This document shows, one piece after another, positions 25,501-34,181 of a DNA stretch of 64,000 nucleotides (the first letter of the stretch is position 1; each line of letters starts with the position of its first letter). A program made the position numbers and the translations under genes. This DNA is from Bog-257 sp963834135 (GTDB lineage: Bacteria; Acidobacteriota; Terriglobia; Terriglobales; Acidobacteriaceae). Location: positions 372,001 through 436,000 of the forward strand of contig CAWIAN010000007.1 in assembly GCA_963834135.1 (NCBI GenBank), given 5' to 3'. A model generated the notes under the pieces. That model made no database searches, was not told the origin of the DNA, and saw only the letters and a program-made list of their open reading frames with translations.

Positions 25501-26664
25501 ATGCCTGAAGGAATTCTTCGCTATCGCTCTGAGTTTCCCATTTTGGAAACGACCACTTACCTGATCAGTAACTCGCTGGGCGCAATGCCGCGCGGTGTCG
25601 AAGAATCGTTGCACAACTACACGGAGCTGTGGAACACGCGCGGAGTGCGCGCCTGGGAAGATCAGTGGTGGATGCTGGCGCTGGAAGTTGGCGACGCGAT
25701 AGGCTCGCTCTTCAACGCCCCCGCCGGCGCGGTCGCGTGCCTACAGAACGTAACCACCTGCCAAGCCACGGTGGCTTCGTGTCTCGACTTTAGCGGCCGT
25801 CGTAACAAGGTGGTCTACAGCGACTTGAATTTTCCTTCCGTCATGTACTTCTGGGAGGCGCAGCGCTCGCGTGGCGCGCGGGTCAACATGGTGCCTAACG
25901 ACGACACCATCCACGTCAATACCGAGCGGTTGCTCGACGCTATCGACGAAGAGACGCTGCTCGTGCCTATTTCGCACGTGATCTTCCGCAGCGCGTTCAT
26001 TCAGGATGTGGAAGCGATCGTCGAGAAAGCACACCGCGTCGGCGCCTATGTTCTGCTCGATTCCTTCCAGGCGGCCGGGACGCTGCCCTTCGACGTGCAG
26101 AAGCTCAACGTGGATTTTTGTACTGGTGGCGTTTTGAAGTGGCTGTGCGGCGGCCCGGGAACGGCGTACCTGTATGTGCGGCCCGACCTCGCGCAGAAGC
26201 TGCAGCCGACCTTTACCGGCTGGATCGGCCACGAGAATCCCTTCAACTTCGAGATCGGACCCACTCGCTACTCGCCGATGATCTATCGCTTCACCCAGGG
26301 CACGCCCAACATACCCGCACTCAAAGTGGCGCAGCCGGGGCTGAAGATCATCAAGGAAGTCGGAGTGGAAAATATCCGCAAGAAGTCGAAGTGCCAGACG
26401 GCGCTGTTGATGGACCTGGCAGCGCAGCACGGCTGGCGCGTCAACACCCCGCAAAATCCCGAGCAGCGGGCGGGAACTGTTTCTATCGACATGCCCAACG
26501 CGCAGCAAGTGTGCACCGAACTGCTGAAGCGCGACATCCTGGTCGACTATCGTCCCAAGGCCGGCGTGCGCTTCTCGCCGCACTTCTACAACACCGACGA
26601 GGAGATCACCAGCGCCATCAAGGCGGTGGAAGAGATCCTAAGCGGTATGCAGGTCGGAGCGTGA
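25501..26664 (+). CDS. Class V aminotransferase-fold PLP enzyme, kynureninase-like
   Basis: A 387-residue pyridoxal-phosphate enzyme of the NifS/kynureninase type. The PLP lysine is likely in CTGGVLKWLCGGPGTAYLYV near residue 213, and VLLDSFQAAGTLPFDVQKL carries the aspartate that contacts the pyridine nitrogen. The opening PILETTTYLISNSLGAMPR is typical of this fold. It is closer to kynureninase than to cysteine desulphurase, but no tryptophan-degradation genes are near, so the substrate is uncertain. It begins with ATG at 25501 and has no ribosome-binding site; the -10 box lies seven bases upstream. Convergent with the GloVer gene. Confidence 0.88.
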   Translation: MPEGILRYRSEFPILETTTYLISNSLGAMPRGVEESLHNYTELWNTRGVRAWEDQWWMLALEVGDAIGSLFNAPAGAVACLQNVTTCQATVASCLDFSGRRNKVVYSDLNFPSVMYFWEAQRSRGARVNMVPNDDTIHVNTERLLDAIDEETLLVPISHVIFRSAFIQDVEAIVEKAHRVGAYVLLDSFQAAGTLPFDVQKLNVDFCTGGVLKWLCGGPGTAYLYVRPDLAQKLQPTFTGWIGHENPFNFEIGPTRYSPMIYRFTQGTPNIPALKVAQPGLKIIKEVGVENIRKKSKCQTALLMDLAAQHGWRVNTPQNPEQRAGTVSIDMPNAQQVCTELLKRDILVDYRPKAGVRFSPHFYNTDEEITSAIKAVEEILSGMQVGA

Positions 26665-26667
26665 GTC

Positions 26668-27900
26668 TCAGTTTGGCGTGATTTCGAAGATAACACCGCA
26701 GCCTTCACCGTTACATCCGGTGCCCCCTCTCTTGGTGGTGCCGTAGATATTTCCCCCTGCGTCGATGGTAAGCGGCCCGTTCGGTTGCGACCCAGCGGGC
26801 CCACCCTCGAAGGCGTGCAGGACGGTGTAGTTCCAAACACCGCCGGCGAACGACAACTTGAATATCGATCCCGGATCCTCATAGATGTCGCCTGAATTGG
26901 CTCCATACAAGTTACCGGACGCATCCATCACAAGGCTGGAGCTCGGTCCGTTAAATGGTATCCCGGTGATGTTCCAGAGGGTTGAAAAGATCGTGCCGCC
27001 AGCCAGTTCCCAAACCGTGCCCCCGAATTGCGATCCCCCACTGCTGGTCGTTCCGTAGAGATTACCGAGGCTGTCGAACAGCAACCCTCCGACTGGAGGG
27101 CCTTCGCTATAGAAACTGTGCAGGACATCAATCTGAAAACCCGATTGAGTTGGGGACAACTCATAGGCTGAGCCGCCACCGTTGCCGCCCGCACCTATGT
27201 ATGTCGTCCCGTACAAATTTCCGGCCGCATCCAGAATGACTGGCGACTCCGGAGCCATTCCGTCGTCTTCCCCCGTGAAGCTGTAGATGACGCTCTCCAC
27301 GCCAGACGAGGTGATCTCGTAAACCGTGCCAAGGCCGTTTCCGGCGGTTGTGCCTCCGTACGAGGTGGTGCCGTAGAGGTTCCCATTGCGGTCGAAAACT
27401 ACTTCCGAGTATGGATAGGTGCCATCCTGTCCGTTATCCACAAAGCGGTGAAGCACGTGTTCGATCCAAGGGCAGGAAGTTGCCGGGCAGGAGGTTGGAG
27501 GTGGATTAAGTCGAAACACCACCCCACACCCGACGCCGCCGCACCCCGATCCTCCCTCCGAGGTCGTTCCATAAAGGCTTCCATTGGGGCCAAAAACCAC
27601 ACGACCGATGAGACTAGAGCCGCCTGACCCACCGTTGAACTGGTAGAGAGAAGTGAGCACCCAATTCGTACCTCTGCGTGACAGCTTGTAGACCGTCCAC
27701 GAGGTCGTGCCATAGAAGTTTCCTCTGCCGTCAGCGGTCAGGCCGGAACCCGGAAAAGTGCCGTCATTACCACCACTGCCGAAGTTATGAATAACCTGGA
27801 ACGTCTGGGCAGAAACCGAGAGCGTACACGCAAGAGCGACAAATGCGGCCGCCACGGCGAATGTGAGCAGACCTACGCGAGCGCGCCATCGACCGTTCAT
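26668..27900 (-). CDS. GloVer-type tandem-repeat secreted protein
   Basis: A 410-residue exported protein with a signal peptide (LTFAVAAAFVALACTLSVSAQ). At least seven tandem repeats are built around a GNLYGTT[ST]xGG motif (for example GNLYGTTSYGG, GNLYGTTSSGG and GNIYGTTKRGG), about 40-60 residues apart, matching the choice-of-anchor tandem repeat GloVer family seen mainly in Acidobacteria and some Proteobacteria. A beta-propeller-like structure is likely. No C-terminal anchor is evident here; the protein ends GVIFEITPN. The ATG at 27900 has GGAGG eight bases upstream. Role unknown. Confidence 0.9.
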   Translation of the reverse strand: MNGRWRARVGLLTFAVAAAFVALACTLSVSAQTFQVIHNFGSGGNDGTFPGSGLTADGRGNFYGTTSWTVYKLSRRGTNWVLTSLYQFNGGSGGSSLIGRVVFGPNGSLYGTTSEGGSGCGGVGCGVVFRLNPPPTSCPATSCPWIEHVLHRFVDNGQDGTYPYSEVVFDRNGNLYGTTSYGGTTAGNGLGTVYEITSSGVESVIYSFTGEDDGMAPESPVILDAAGNLYGTTYIGAGGNGGGSAYELSPTQSGFQIDVLHSFYSEGPPVGGLLFDSLGNLYGTTSSGGSQFGGTVWELAGGTIFSTLWNITGIPFNGPSSSLVMDASGNLYGANSGDIYEDPGSIFKLSFAGGVWNYTVLHAFEGGPAGSQPNGPLTIDAGGNIYGTTKRGGTGCNGEGCGVIFEITPN

Positions 27901-28142
27901 TGGGAAGCCTCCGTCAAGTGATCAAAGCACAAGGAAACGCACGGCCACCACGGCCCGCGATCGAGGGAGCGAATCGATGGCGGTCCGGGCCACGCGTATC
28001 TTCTCGCAGAGAACAGAGGTTGTCTATCAGCGAATCACAGCGAGGGACGCGGCTGCGCAGCTTATTTTTACCTTAGTCAATAATGTACTTTACAATATAA
28101 AGTTATTTGCAATATGCTTGAAAGTCGTTACAGGAGCGCTAC

Positions 28143-29537
28143 ATGTCGCAAGTCAGCTTCAACCCTGCCCGGCTGCCCACCCGTTCCATGGGCGCAAAAC
28201 TCATCGTGGTATGCGTTCTCGCCTTCGTCATGACCATTCCGGCATTCTTCGTCTGGGCGCTCATTGACGACCGCAACCAGCGCGCGCAGGACGTGGTGAC
28301 GGAGGTCAGCAACCGGGTCGGCGGTCCACAGACATTCCTCGGGCCCGTCTTAGCTGTTCCTTACAGAGTGGCCGAAACCGATAAGAAGCCGGCGAAGCTG
28401 GGAACCTACGTTGTGTTTCCCGTGCTGGGTGAAGCCGCAGTCAACACCCAGGCGGAGGTGCGGCACCGCTCGCTGTTCAAAGTGCCGGTGTATCGCTCCG
28501 ACATAGCTTTTCACGCCTCGTTCGAGGTCCCTGCCATCGCGAGTAATTTGCCGACGGGCGCGCAACTCGACTGGAGCCGGGCGGAGTTGTTAGTCGCAGC
28601 CAGCGATCCTCGCGGAGCGCACAGCGATATCACTCTCACGGCCGGTGGCGAATCGGCGACGCTGCGCCCGGCCAGTATCCTTCCGAACACGACAGTCAAC
28701 CTTCAGACTGTGAGCGAGACGCAATTGACCCTTTTCGGCACTCCGGCCGCATTCGTCGCTAGTCCTGGGGCAAAGTTCGATGTCAATGTCGAGTTGAAAT
28801 TCACAGGTGCGCAGCGCCTGACATTCCTCGCCTTCGGCCGGACGACATCGTTGACCATGAAAGGAGACTGGCCGCATCCCAGCTTCAATGGAGGTGTCGT
28901 GCCGACCACGCAAAACATAACGTCGTCCGGATTTGACGCCACCTGGTCGGTTCCGTTCATCGCGCGAGGCGTGCCGTCGGAAGGCGCTGCAGACATCGTC
29001 AATCGCCTCGGTTCAACGGCCATGGGCGTATCGTTCGTCGATCTTGCCGATCCGTATCAATCCGTGACGAGATCGTTGAAGTACGCAGCGCTTTTCATAG
29101 GCATGGTCTTTCTGTCGTACTTCTTGTTTGAGGTCGCGACCGGCAAGCGGATCCATCCAGCGCAGTACATCCTGATCGGCGTTGCGCAACTGATCTTTTA
29201 CTTGCTGCTGCTGTCGATCGCCGAGCGCGTCGGCTTCGATTGGGCCTTTCTCATCGCGGCCGTTGCGACGGTAGGCCTGATCTCGTCATACGCAGGATGG
29301 GTCTTTGCCAGCCGCAAGTACGGACTGCGTGCCCTGGTGGCGTTTTCCGCGCTCTACGGTCTCATCTACTTTCTGCTGGGATTGGAAGATCAAGCGCTGC
29401 TGGTGGGAACCATCGCCAGCTTCGCGGCCATCTCAGCCGTGATGTACTTCACGCGTCACATGGATTGGTACGGAACCGCCGCCGCAGGTCCGCAAACCGC
29501 TACTAATGGAAGTGTCGTCTCGGAAGGGGGTGCATAG
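28143..29537 (+). CDS. creD: CreD-like inner membrane protein
   Basis: A 464-residue protein of the CreD family (formerly Cet, linked to colicin E2 tolerance in E. coli). An N-terminal membrane helix (LIVVCVLAFVMTIPAFFVWAL) is followed by a large periplasmic beta-rich domain (about 60-310) and five or six C-terminal helices (about 315-450). Signature stretches include WSVPFIARGVPSEG and SLKYAALFIGMVFLSYFLFEV. The usual partners creB and creC (two-component system) are not next to it. The ATG has AGGAG seven bases upstream. A notably AT-rich stretch at about 28060-28125 lies in the divergent promoter region before it, with a possible -10 (TACAAT). Biological role still unclear in the family. 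Confidence 0.92.
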   Translation: MSQVSFNPARLPTRSMGAKLIVVCVLAFVMTIPAFFVWALIDDRNQRAQDVVTEVSNRVGGPQTFLGPVLAVPYRVAETDKKPAKLGTYVVFPVLGEAAVNTQAEVRHRSLFKVPVYRSDIAFHASFEVPAIASNLPTGAQLDWSRAELLVAASDPRGAHSDITLTAGGESATLRPASILPNTTVNLQTVSETQLTLFGTPAAFVASPGAKFDVNVELKFTGAQRLTFLAFGRTTSLTMKGDWPHPSFNGGVVPTTQNITSSGFDATWSVPFIARGVPSEGAADIVNRLGSTAMGVSFVDLADPYQSVTRSLKYAALFIGMVFLSYFLFEVATGKRIHPAQYILIGVAQLIFYLLLLSIAERVGFDWAFLIAAVATVGLISSYAGWVFASRKYGLRALVAFSALYGLIYFLLGLEDQALLVGTIASFAAISAVMYFTRHMDWYGTAAAGPQTATNGSVVSEGGA

Positions 29538-29659
29538 ATCGAACGAGCCACCTTTGTACGATTGCGGCGGCAAACTCGTTCGTGATCTGATTGCCCAAAA
29601 GCAAATGCGAGCGAGATTTTCGCGGTGACTCGCAGCGGCTATTCATGTAAGGGCGAACT

Positions 29660-31360
29660 ATGAAAGCAGCGTTGTGGGCAACTCCGTTGGCGATCGCCTG
29701 TGCGATCTCGTGGAGCGCGTGTGGCGGCAAGCCGGGCAAACCGACGGCCGCTCTCGATTCTTCTTCTCCCCTGTTGTCGGACGGCTATAAGCAGGTGGAA
29801 ACCGGCTCGGCAGTGATGCCTCCCGGAATCAACGCCAGCTGCCCGAAGGGACGCATGCTGGTGACCTACGGACGCCAATACGGCGCATCGCGCATGGCCA
29901 GCACCGATCTCACCTGTTACCTGAATGGCAGTGCCGGATGTTTCGCCGAGCAGTCGGCCAGCGAATTGTCGGGCGACAACATCACCTTCACTTCGAGTCG
30001 CGAATGGAATGGCTCGGGCCAGCCGCAAAACTTCAGCTGCAAGCCCAACCAGGAGCCCACGCAATCGATTCCACGCGACAACATCTGGTACACCGATTCG
30101 CTCATGACGCGCGTTGCTACCAGCGATCTGCTACACGTCTACCTGGTGATGGCCAATCACGCACCGAAGACGCCGGTTCCGAATCGCCTGGACAAGACCA
30201 AGCCGGTAGGCTGCAACAATCCGTTTACCACCTGCTCGCTGGCCATCGTGCGCTCTACCGACTGCGGCAACAACTGGGTGAAGAAGAATGTCATCGACTT
30301 GAACGATCCCAAGTTTATGGGCGGCGCGTGGGCGGTGCCCGAGTGGGACTCGCAGGGAAACACCGGCCAGGGAGGCTATGCCATCGATCGTCCCGAGATA
30401 TGGGTCGACCCGTTCTCTCCCTTTCCCATCAAAGCCACGGTTTTTCTGAGTGCGGCGATTCGCCTTGGACCGAAGGCTGGCAAGACCATGGTCCTGAAGT
30501 CATTCGACGGCGGAGATGACTGGCTGACGCCCGCGCTGCTTCCCAATCAAAACGCTAACGACAGCGGCAATCCGACAGTTATCACGACCACGCCAAACCA
30601 TCGCGTGTATGCCTTCCGCTGCGAGGGCACGGAACCCAAACTCTATTGGTCGGACGATTACGGCGCGACTTTCAAAGACAAAGATTCGGCCACATTCAAG
30701 TATCAGGACCAGACGCTCTCCAAGCCGCTCGATTGCGGCGAGGTTGCAGCATCGAATTTGCAGGACGGCGCGTTGCCGGGCAGTCCAAGTGTCGGCATCG
30801 CGCGTTGGGGAGCGCCCGACGTCGATGATGTACTCGTCATGTACTCCGGCGTAGTCAACAATCAGCAGGTCGCTGCCGTGATGATGGTGGTCACGCGATC
30901 CGCGGGCGACGAGAATCCCTCGGTGAATTCCGAATTGCTCATCAAGGGCGCCAGCGGACATTCCATCCTCCAGGCGACGTTTGTGCCCACCGACCGCTTC
31001 GAGTTTCATCCCGACGAGAGCAACGATCCGCTGTATGACGCGACAATGGTTTACTGGATGGACGTTCCGGCGAAGGGAGTCTCCACCGCGAATTACATGG
31101 CGGTGCGGCGTGGCCTGTTGTGGACGGACAAGAGTTCGCTTGCGTTGAAGAATGGCGCCGCCAGCACCTGGAGCTGGAATCTCGACTCCAGCAATCCGTT
31201 CATCGGCGACTACAATCGTGGCTCGTTCATCTACGCGGATCTTTCCGGAAAGAACCAGGCCCCGCAACTGCACTTTTTCGCGACCTGGGAACAATCCGCG
31301 CCGGGCGACACGACCAACGTGTTGATTCACTCCAACATGGTGAACTGGAGCGAGCCGTAG
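29660..31360 (+). CDS. Exported Asp-box (sialidase-like) lipoprotein
   Basis: A 566-residue lipoprotein with a signal ending at WSACGG. The mature part has Asp-box-like repeats typical of sialidase-fold beta-propellers: STDCGNNWVKK, SFDGGDDWLTP and SDDYGATFKDKD, spaced as in a BNR-repeat propeller. The catalytic arginine triad of true sialidases cannot be confirmed by eye, so the protein may simply be a propeller with another role. It is preceded by AGGG near the ATG. It is convergent with the ECF sigma gene. Confidence 0.75.
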   Translation: MKAALWATPLAIACAISWSACGGKPGKPTAALDSSSPLLSDGYKQVETGSAVMPPGINASCPKGRMLVTYGRQYGASRMASTDLTCYLNGSAGCFAEQSASELSGDNITFTSSREWNGSGQPQNFSCKPNQEPTQSIPRDNIWYTDSLMTRVATSDLLHVYLVMANHAPKTPVPNRLDKTKPVGCNNPFTTCSLAIVRSTDCGNNWVKKNVIDLNDPKFMGGAWAVPEWDSQGNTGQGGYAIDRPEIWVDPFSPFPIKATVFLSAAIRLGPKAGKTMVLKSFDGGDDWLTPALLPNQNANDSGNPTVITTTPNHRVYAFRCEGTEPKLYWSDDYGATFKDKDSATFKYQDQTLSKPLDCGEVAASNLQDGALPGSPSVGIARWGAPDVDDVLVMYSGVVNNQQVAAVMMVVTRSAGDENPSVNSELLIKGASGHSILQATFVPTDRFEFHPDESNDPLYDATMVYWMDVPAKGVSTANYMAVRRGLLWTDKSSLALKNGAASTWSWNLDSSNPFIGDYNRGSFIYADLSGKNQAPQLHFFATWEQSAPGDTTNVLIHSNMVNWSEP

Positions 31361-31365
31361 AGGAT

Positions 31366-32628
31366 TCAGGGAGCCAGTGCGGCAGCTCGTCGCCGCAGAT
31401 AGTCAGCTTCTACCTTGTTCGTTGCCAGGGCGATTGCGTTGCGATAAGCGACCAAGGCCTCCTCGCGCCGATTCATGCGCCGTAACAGGTCGGCGCGCGC
31501 CGCATGGTAGAGGTGATACTTCTCCAGCTCGCCTGACGCTGCCAACGCATCGATGAGCGCCAGCCCCTTCTCCGGCCCTTCGCTCATCGCGACCGCGGCC
31601 GCATGGTTCAGCATGATCACCGGAGAAGGATTGATCTTTGCCAGCTCGCGATAGAGCGCGGCAATCTGAGCCCAGTCGGCTTCAGCCGCGGTCCGGGCCT
31701 CGGCATGAACCGCGGCGATGGCTGCCTGCAATTGGTAAGGCCCAGGCTGATGCAGCCTCAGCGCGCGCTCTAATACGCGCACGCCTTCGTCGATCTGGTC
31801 GCCGATCCAAAGCGAGCGATCCTGATCTTCCAGCGTGACCAGTTCGCCGGCTGCATTGGTGCGGGCATCGCGCCGCGAATCGTGCAACAGCATCAGCGCC
31901 AGCAGGCCAAGATTCTCGGGATCGTCAGGCGAAAGCTGACCGAGCACACGCCCCAGTCGAATTGCCTCGGTACAAAGTTCCCGCCGCACAAGATTGTCGC
32001 CAGCCGAAGCCGAGTAGCCCTCGTTGAACACCAGGTAGATCACCGCCTGCACAGCTTGCAGCCGTTCGGCGAGGGTATCCAGTGAGGGGATCCTGTAGGG
32101 AATCCGTGCATCGCGAATCTTGCCCTTGGCCCGAACTAGCCGCTGCGCCAGCGTGGCCTCGGGCAGGAGAAATGCTCGCGCGATCTCTGACGTTGTCAGA
32201 CCACCGAGGGTTCGCAGAGTCAATGCCACTTGCGCTTCGGTGCTCAAGGCAGGATGGCAGCAGGTACACATCAGCCGCAAGCGATCGTCAGGGTACTCCA
32301 TTGCATTCTCGTCCTGATCGTCATGTCCCGCACTGTGATATGTCACAGTGTGATAGAGAAGCTCCGGCTCCTTTTCGCGGCGCGTGTGCTCCTGCCGGAC
32401 CGTATCGATGATTTTTCTGTGCGCAACCGTGGTGATCCAGGCCCCGGGCTTCGCCGGGACGCCCTTTTCCGGCCACTCTCGGGCAGCCACGGCAAAGGCC
32501 TCCTGCATGGCTTCTTCCGCGAGGTCGAAGGAGCCGCAGATTCGGATCAGGCTGGCGATGATTCGGCCCGACTCTTCGCGGAAGACCGCCTCGATCCGGT
32601 GGTCCGTCGCAACGCGGCTCTCATCCAT
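31366..32628 (-). CDS. ECF42-like RNA polymerase sigma factor with C-terminal helical repeats
   Basis: A 420-residue sigma factor. Residues about 10-85 form region 2 (IRICGSFDLAEEAMQEAFAVA, then the TTVAHRKIIDTVR core-binding part) and about 125-180 region 4 (LGGLTTSEIARAFLLPEATLAQRLVRAKGKI helix-turn-helix). The remaining 230 residues are helical repeats typical of the ECF42 group (SLDTLAERLQAVQAVIYLVFNEGY, NPSPVIMLNHAAAV). ECF42 factors usually sit beside DGPF proteins and lack an anti-sigma factor, as here (33588-33992). An alternative TTG start lies 12 bases upstream. It is transcribed last in this group, with a 290-base repeat-bearing gap before the SRPBCC gene. Confidence 0.93.
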   Translation of the reverse strand: MDESRVATDHRIEAVFREESGRIIASLIRICGSFDLAEEAMQEAFAVAAREWPEKGVPAKPGAWITTVAHRKIIDTVRQEHTRREKEPELLYHTVTYHSAGHDDQDENAMEYPDDRLRLMCTCCHPALSTEAQVALTLRTLGGLTTSEIARAFLLPEATLAQRLVRAKGKIRDARIPYRIPSLDTLAERLQAVQAVIYLVFNEGYSASAGDNLVRRELCTEAIRLGRVLGQLSPDDPENLGLLALMLLHDSRRDARTNAAGELVTLEDQDRSLWIGDQIDEGVRVLERALRLHQPGPYQLQAAIAAVHAEARTAAEADWAQIAALYRELAKINPSPVIMLNHAAAVAMSEGPEKGLALIDALAASGELEKYHLYHAARADLLRRMNRREEALVAYRNAIALATNKVEADYLRRRAAALAP

Positions 32629-32776
32629 GAGTCGATTCAATATCGTGCTGTCCTGCTTATAGGCCTTGTGTCAGGGCGCTGCTTGAGCCTTGCTGCAGGC
32701 ATCTCCCGGGGTTGTCATCCCGGCCGGAGGCGGGCTTCCTTTGGCCGCCGGAGCGGAGGGGCCTGCTTTCCCCACA

Positions 32777-32890
32777 TCGAAAAACTGCCGTCGGCTGAAG
32801 CCGACCCCAAACTAAATAAGTCTCTTACGGCACGGCTGAAAGCTGTGCCCTTTCAAATCGGGGCATTGCCGAGTTTTTCGCAGCGGTGCA
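32777..32890. repeat. Palindromic repeat with GAAAAACT/AGTTTTTC ends
   Basis: Begins near CGAAAAACTGCCGTCGGC, holds dyads GTCGGCTGAAGCCGAC and GCACGGCTGAAAGC, and ends GAGTTTTTCGCAGC. It shares its internal plan with the element at 62129-62271. The remaining bases of this 290-base gap (32641-32922) show no gene; this element is the only clear structure. Confidence 0.55.
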
Positions 32891-32922
32891 CTCGTGCCCT
32901 GACACGCTGGTTCCACGCATGC

Positions 32923-33477
32923 CTATTTCTTATTGCCACTCAGGGAGACTGGTGCCCCGGTTTCCACATAGTTCTTCAGCCGTCCCATCTGTGCCGTCAG
33001 GACCTTGTCGACGGGGTCGGCCCAGTAGTTCAGGCCGCCGGAAAGATAGCCGCCAACCGCGTACGTGAGTTCGACGCGCGAGTCGCCGTTGACAGGAAGA
33101 ATCGCGAAGGTGAGCGTGCCCGTGGCTCCAAATTTCTGTAGCGGCCCTAGCGCGCCAGACAGCACCAGCATCTTGTTGGGCATGATCATGATGACTTCGG
33201 CATGGCGCACGGCGCCTCCGCCGGGAAATTTTTCGCAGAAACAGCCCATTACCTTGTCGTCGAGCGACAGATTCTGGGCGTTGTTGGAATAGGTGTGCTC
33301 GGGATCCCACCAGTCTGCGACATTGTGTACCAAACGGTTGTAGACCTCTTCCGGCCGGGCACGGATGACGGTTGCGATCTTCACCGTGAAGCCGTTGGCC
33401 GCCTGGTCGGCAACCTCCGCCGGCGAGGCGAGCGACGTCAACGTGCATACGATTACGAGCATCAGAATTTTGCGCAT
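32923..33477 (-). CDS. Exported SRPBCC (START-like) domain protein
   Basis: A 184-residue protein with a signal peptide (MRKILMLVIVCTLTSLASPAE). The mature part fits the START/SRPBCC helix-grip fold: VKIATVIRARPEEVYNRLVHNVADWWDPEHTY at the start, a middle with FCEKFPGGGAVRHAEVIMI, and a C-terminal helix (ADPVDKVLTAQMGRLKNYVETG). Such domains bind hydrophobic ligands. It lies between the ECF42 sigma gene and the DGPF gene, all on the minus strand, so it may belong to their regulon or operon. The ATG at 33477 has AGGA eight bases upstream; the frame beyond is unlikely. Confidence 0.85.
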   Translation of the reverse strand: MRKILMLVIVCTLTSLASPAEVADQAANGFTVKIATVIRARPEEVYNRLVHNVADWWDPEHTYSNNAQNLSLDDKVMGCFCEKFPGGGAVRHAEVIMIMPNKMLVLSGALGPLQKFGATGTLTFAILPVNGDSRVELTYAVGGYLSGGLNYWADPVDKVLTAQMGRLKNYVETGAPVSLSGNKK

Positions 33478-33587
33478 GAACTTGTCCTTTGAATCGTGAT
33501 TGGCTTCTGGAACCGCATCCCGATGGTTGCGAACGACCCGGGCCGCCTCGTGGTTGAGTGCGGCCCGGATTATGCCGCAGCAGATTC

Positions 33588-33992
33588 TTACTTTGCTTGT
33601 GCCGCCACGGCCTGCCGAATGGCCTCTTCCATCTTGGGGATGTCCATCAGTGGCCGAATCTCGATACATCCCGAACCACCCTTGCAATTGGTCGGAATCT
33701 GTCCGGCCCAGTAGATGGCTTCGTCGAGATCTTTGCAATCCAGGATGTAGTAGCCGCCCAGTTGCTCCTTGGTTTCGGCGAAGGGGCCGTCGAGGGTTAT
33801 CGGCTTTCCATTCTGGACGCGCACTGTAGTTGCAGTGCTGGTGGGATGCAGCGGCTCTCCGCCGCGCAGAATGCCGGCCTTCATCGTGCCTTCCATCACC
33901 GCCTTGTGGCCCATCATGATCGCCTGGGCCTCGGCCGGATCGGCTTGGGCGTCCGCCCGTTCGTTTGAATAGATCAGCAACATGTATCGCAT
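33588..33992 (-). CDS. DGPF (YCII-related) domain protein
   Basis: A 134-residue protein of the YCII-related DGPF family. It begins MRYMLLIYSNERAD and holds the hallmark LDGPFAETKEQLGGYYIL. The fold is a ferredoxin-like alpha/beta barrel; biochemical activity is unknown. Its coding strand and location near the ECF42 sigma factor match a conserved pairing in which DGPF proteins are thought to be controlled by the sigma factor. The ATG at 33992 has GGAG nine bases upstream; a GTG six bases further is less likely. About 110 bases separate it from the SRPBCC gene. Confidence 0.93.
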   Translation of the reverse strand: MRYMLLIYSNERADAQADPAEAQAIMMGHKAVMEGTMKAGILRGGEPLHPTSTATTVRVQNGKPITLDGPFAETKEQLGGYYILDCKDLDEAIYWAGQIPTNCKGGSGCIEIRPLMDIPKMEEAIRQAVAAQAK

Positions 33993-34146
33993 GTTCACAT
34001 CTCCAAAATTGAATTGCCCACTTGGTCAGGCACCGGTACGACGTGCGAGGCCCGGGAAATCGACATTCCCGGCGAATTATTTGTTGGAAGAGTATGACGC
34101 CGTCGAGGCGCGGCCGACAAGCGGGAGTGAAACCAGAGAGGGGTAT

Positions 34147-34174
34147 GTCCCGGGTCTGCGCTGGCCCCCGGGAC
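34147..34174. other. Inverted repeat after the sugar-dehydrogenase-like gene
   Basis: GTCCCGGG pairs with CCCGGGAC over a 12-base loop, just beyond the stop codon of the gene at 34182-35477. There is no T-run on either strand, so a terminator role is unproven. Confidence 0.3.
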
Positions 34175-34181
34175 GTAAGCT

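Noticed and set aside
25741..26583. 280-residue frame opposite the class V aminotransferase-fold gene
   Set aside because: Antisense to a PLP enzyme with intact motifs.
32331..32350. CACTGTGA-N4-TCACAGTG dyad as an operator
   Set aside because: It is deep inside the ECF42 coding region (residues YHTVTYHSAG) and so more likely coding coincidence; noted only because its 14-base core equals the site before gltA.
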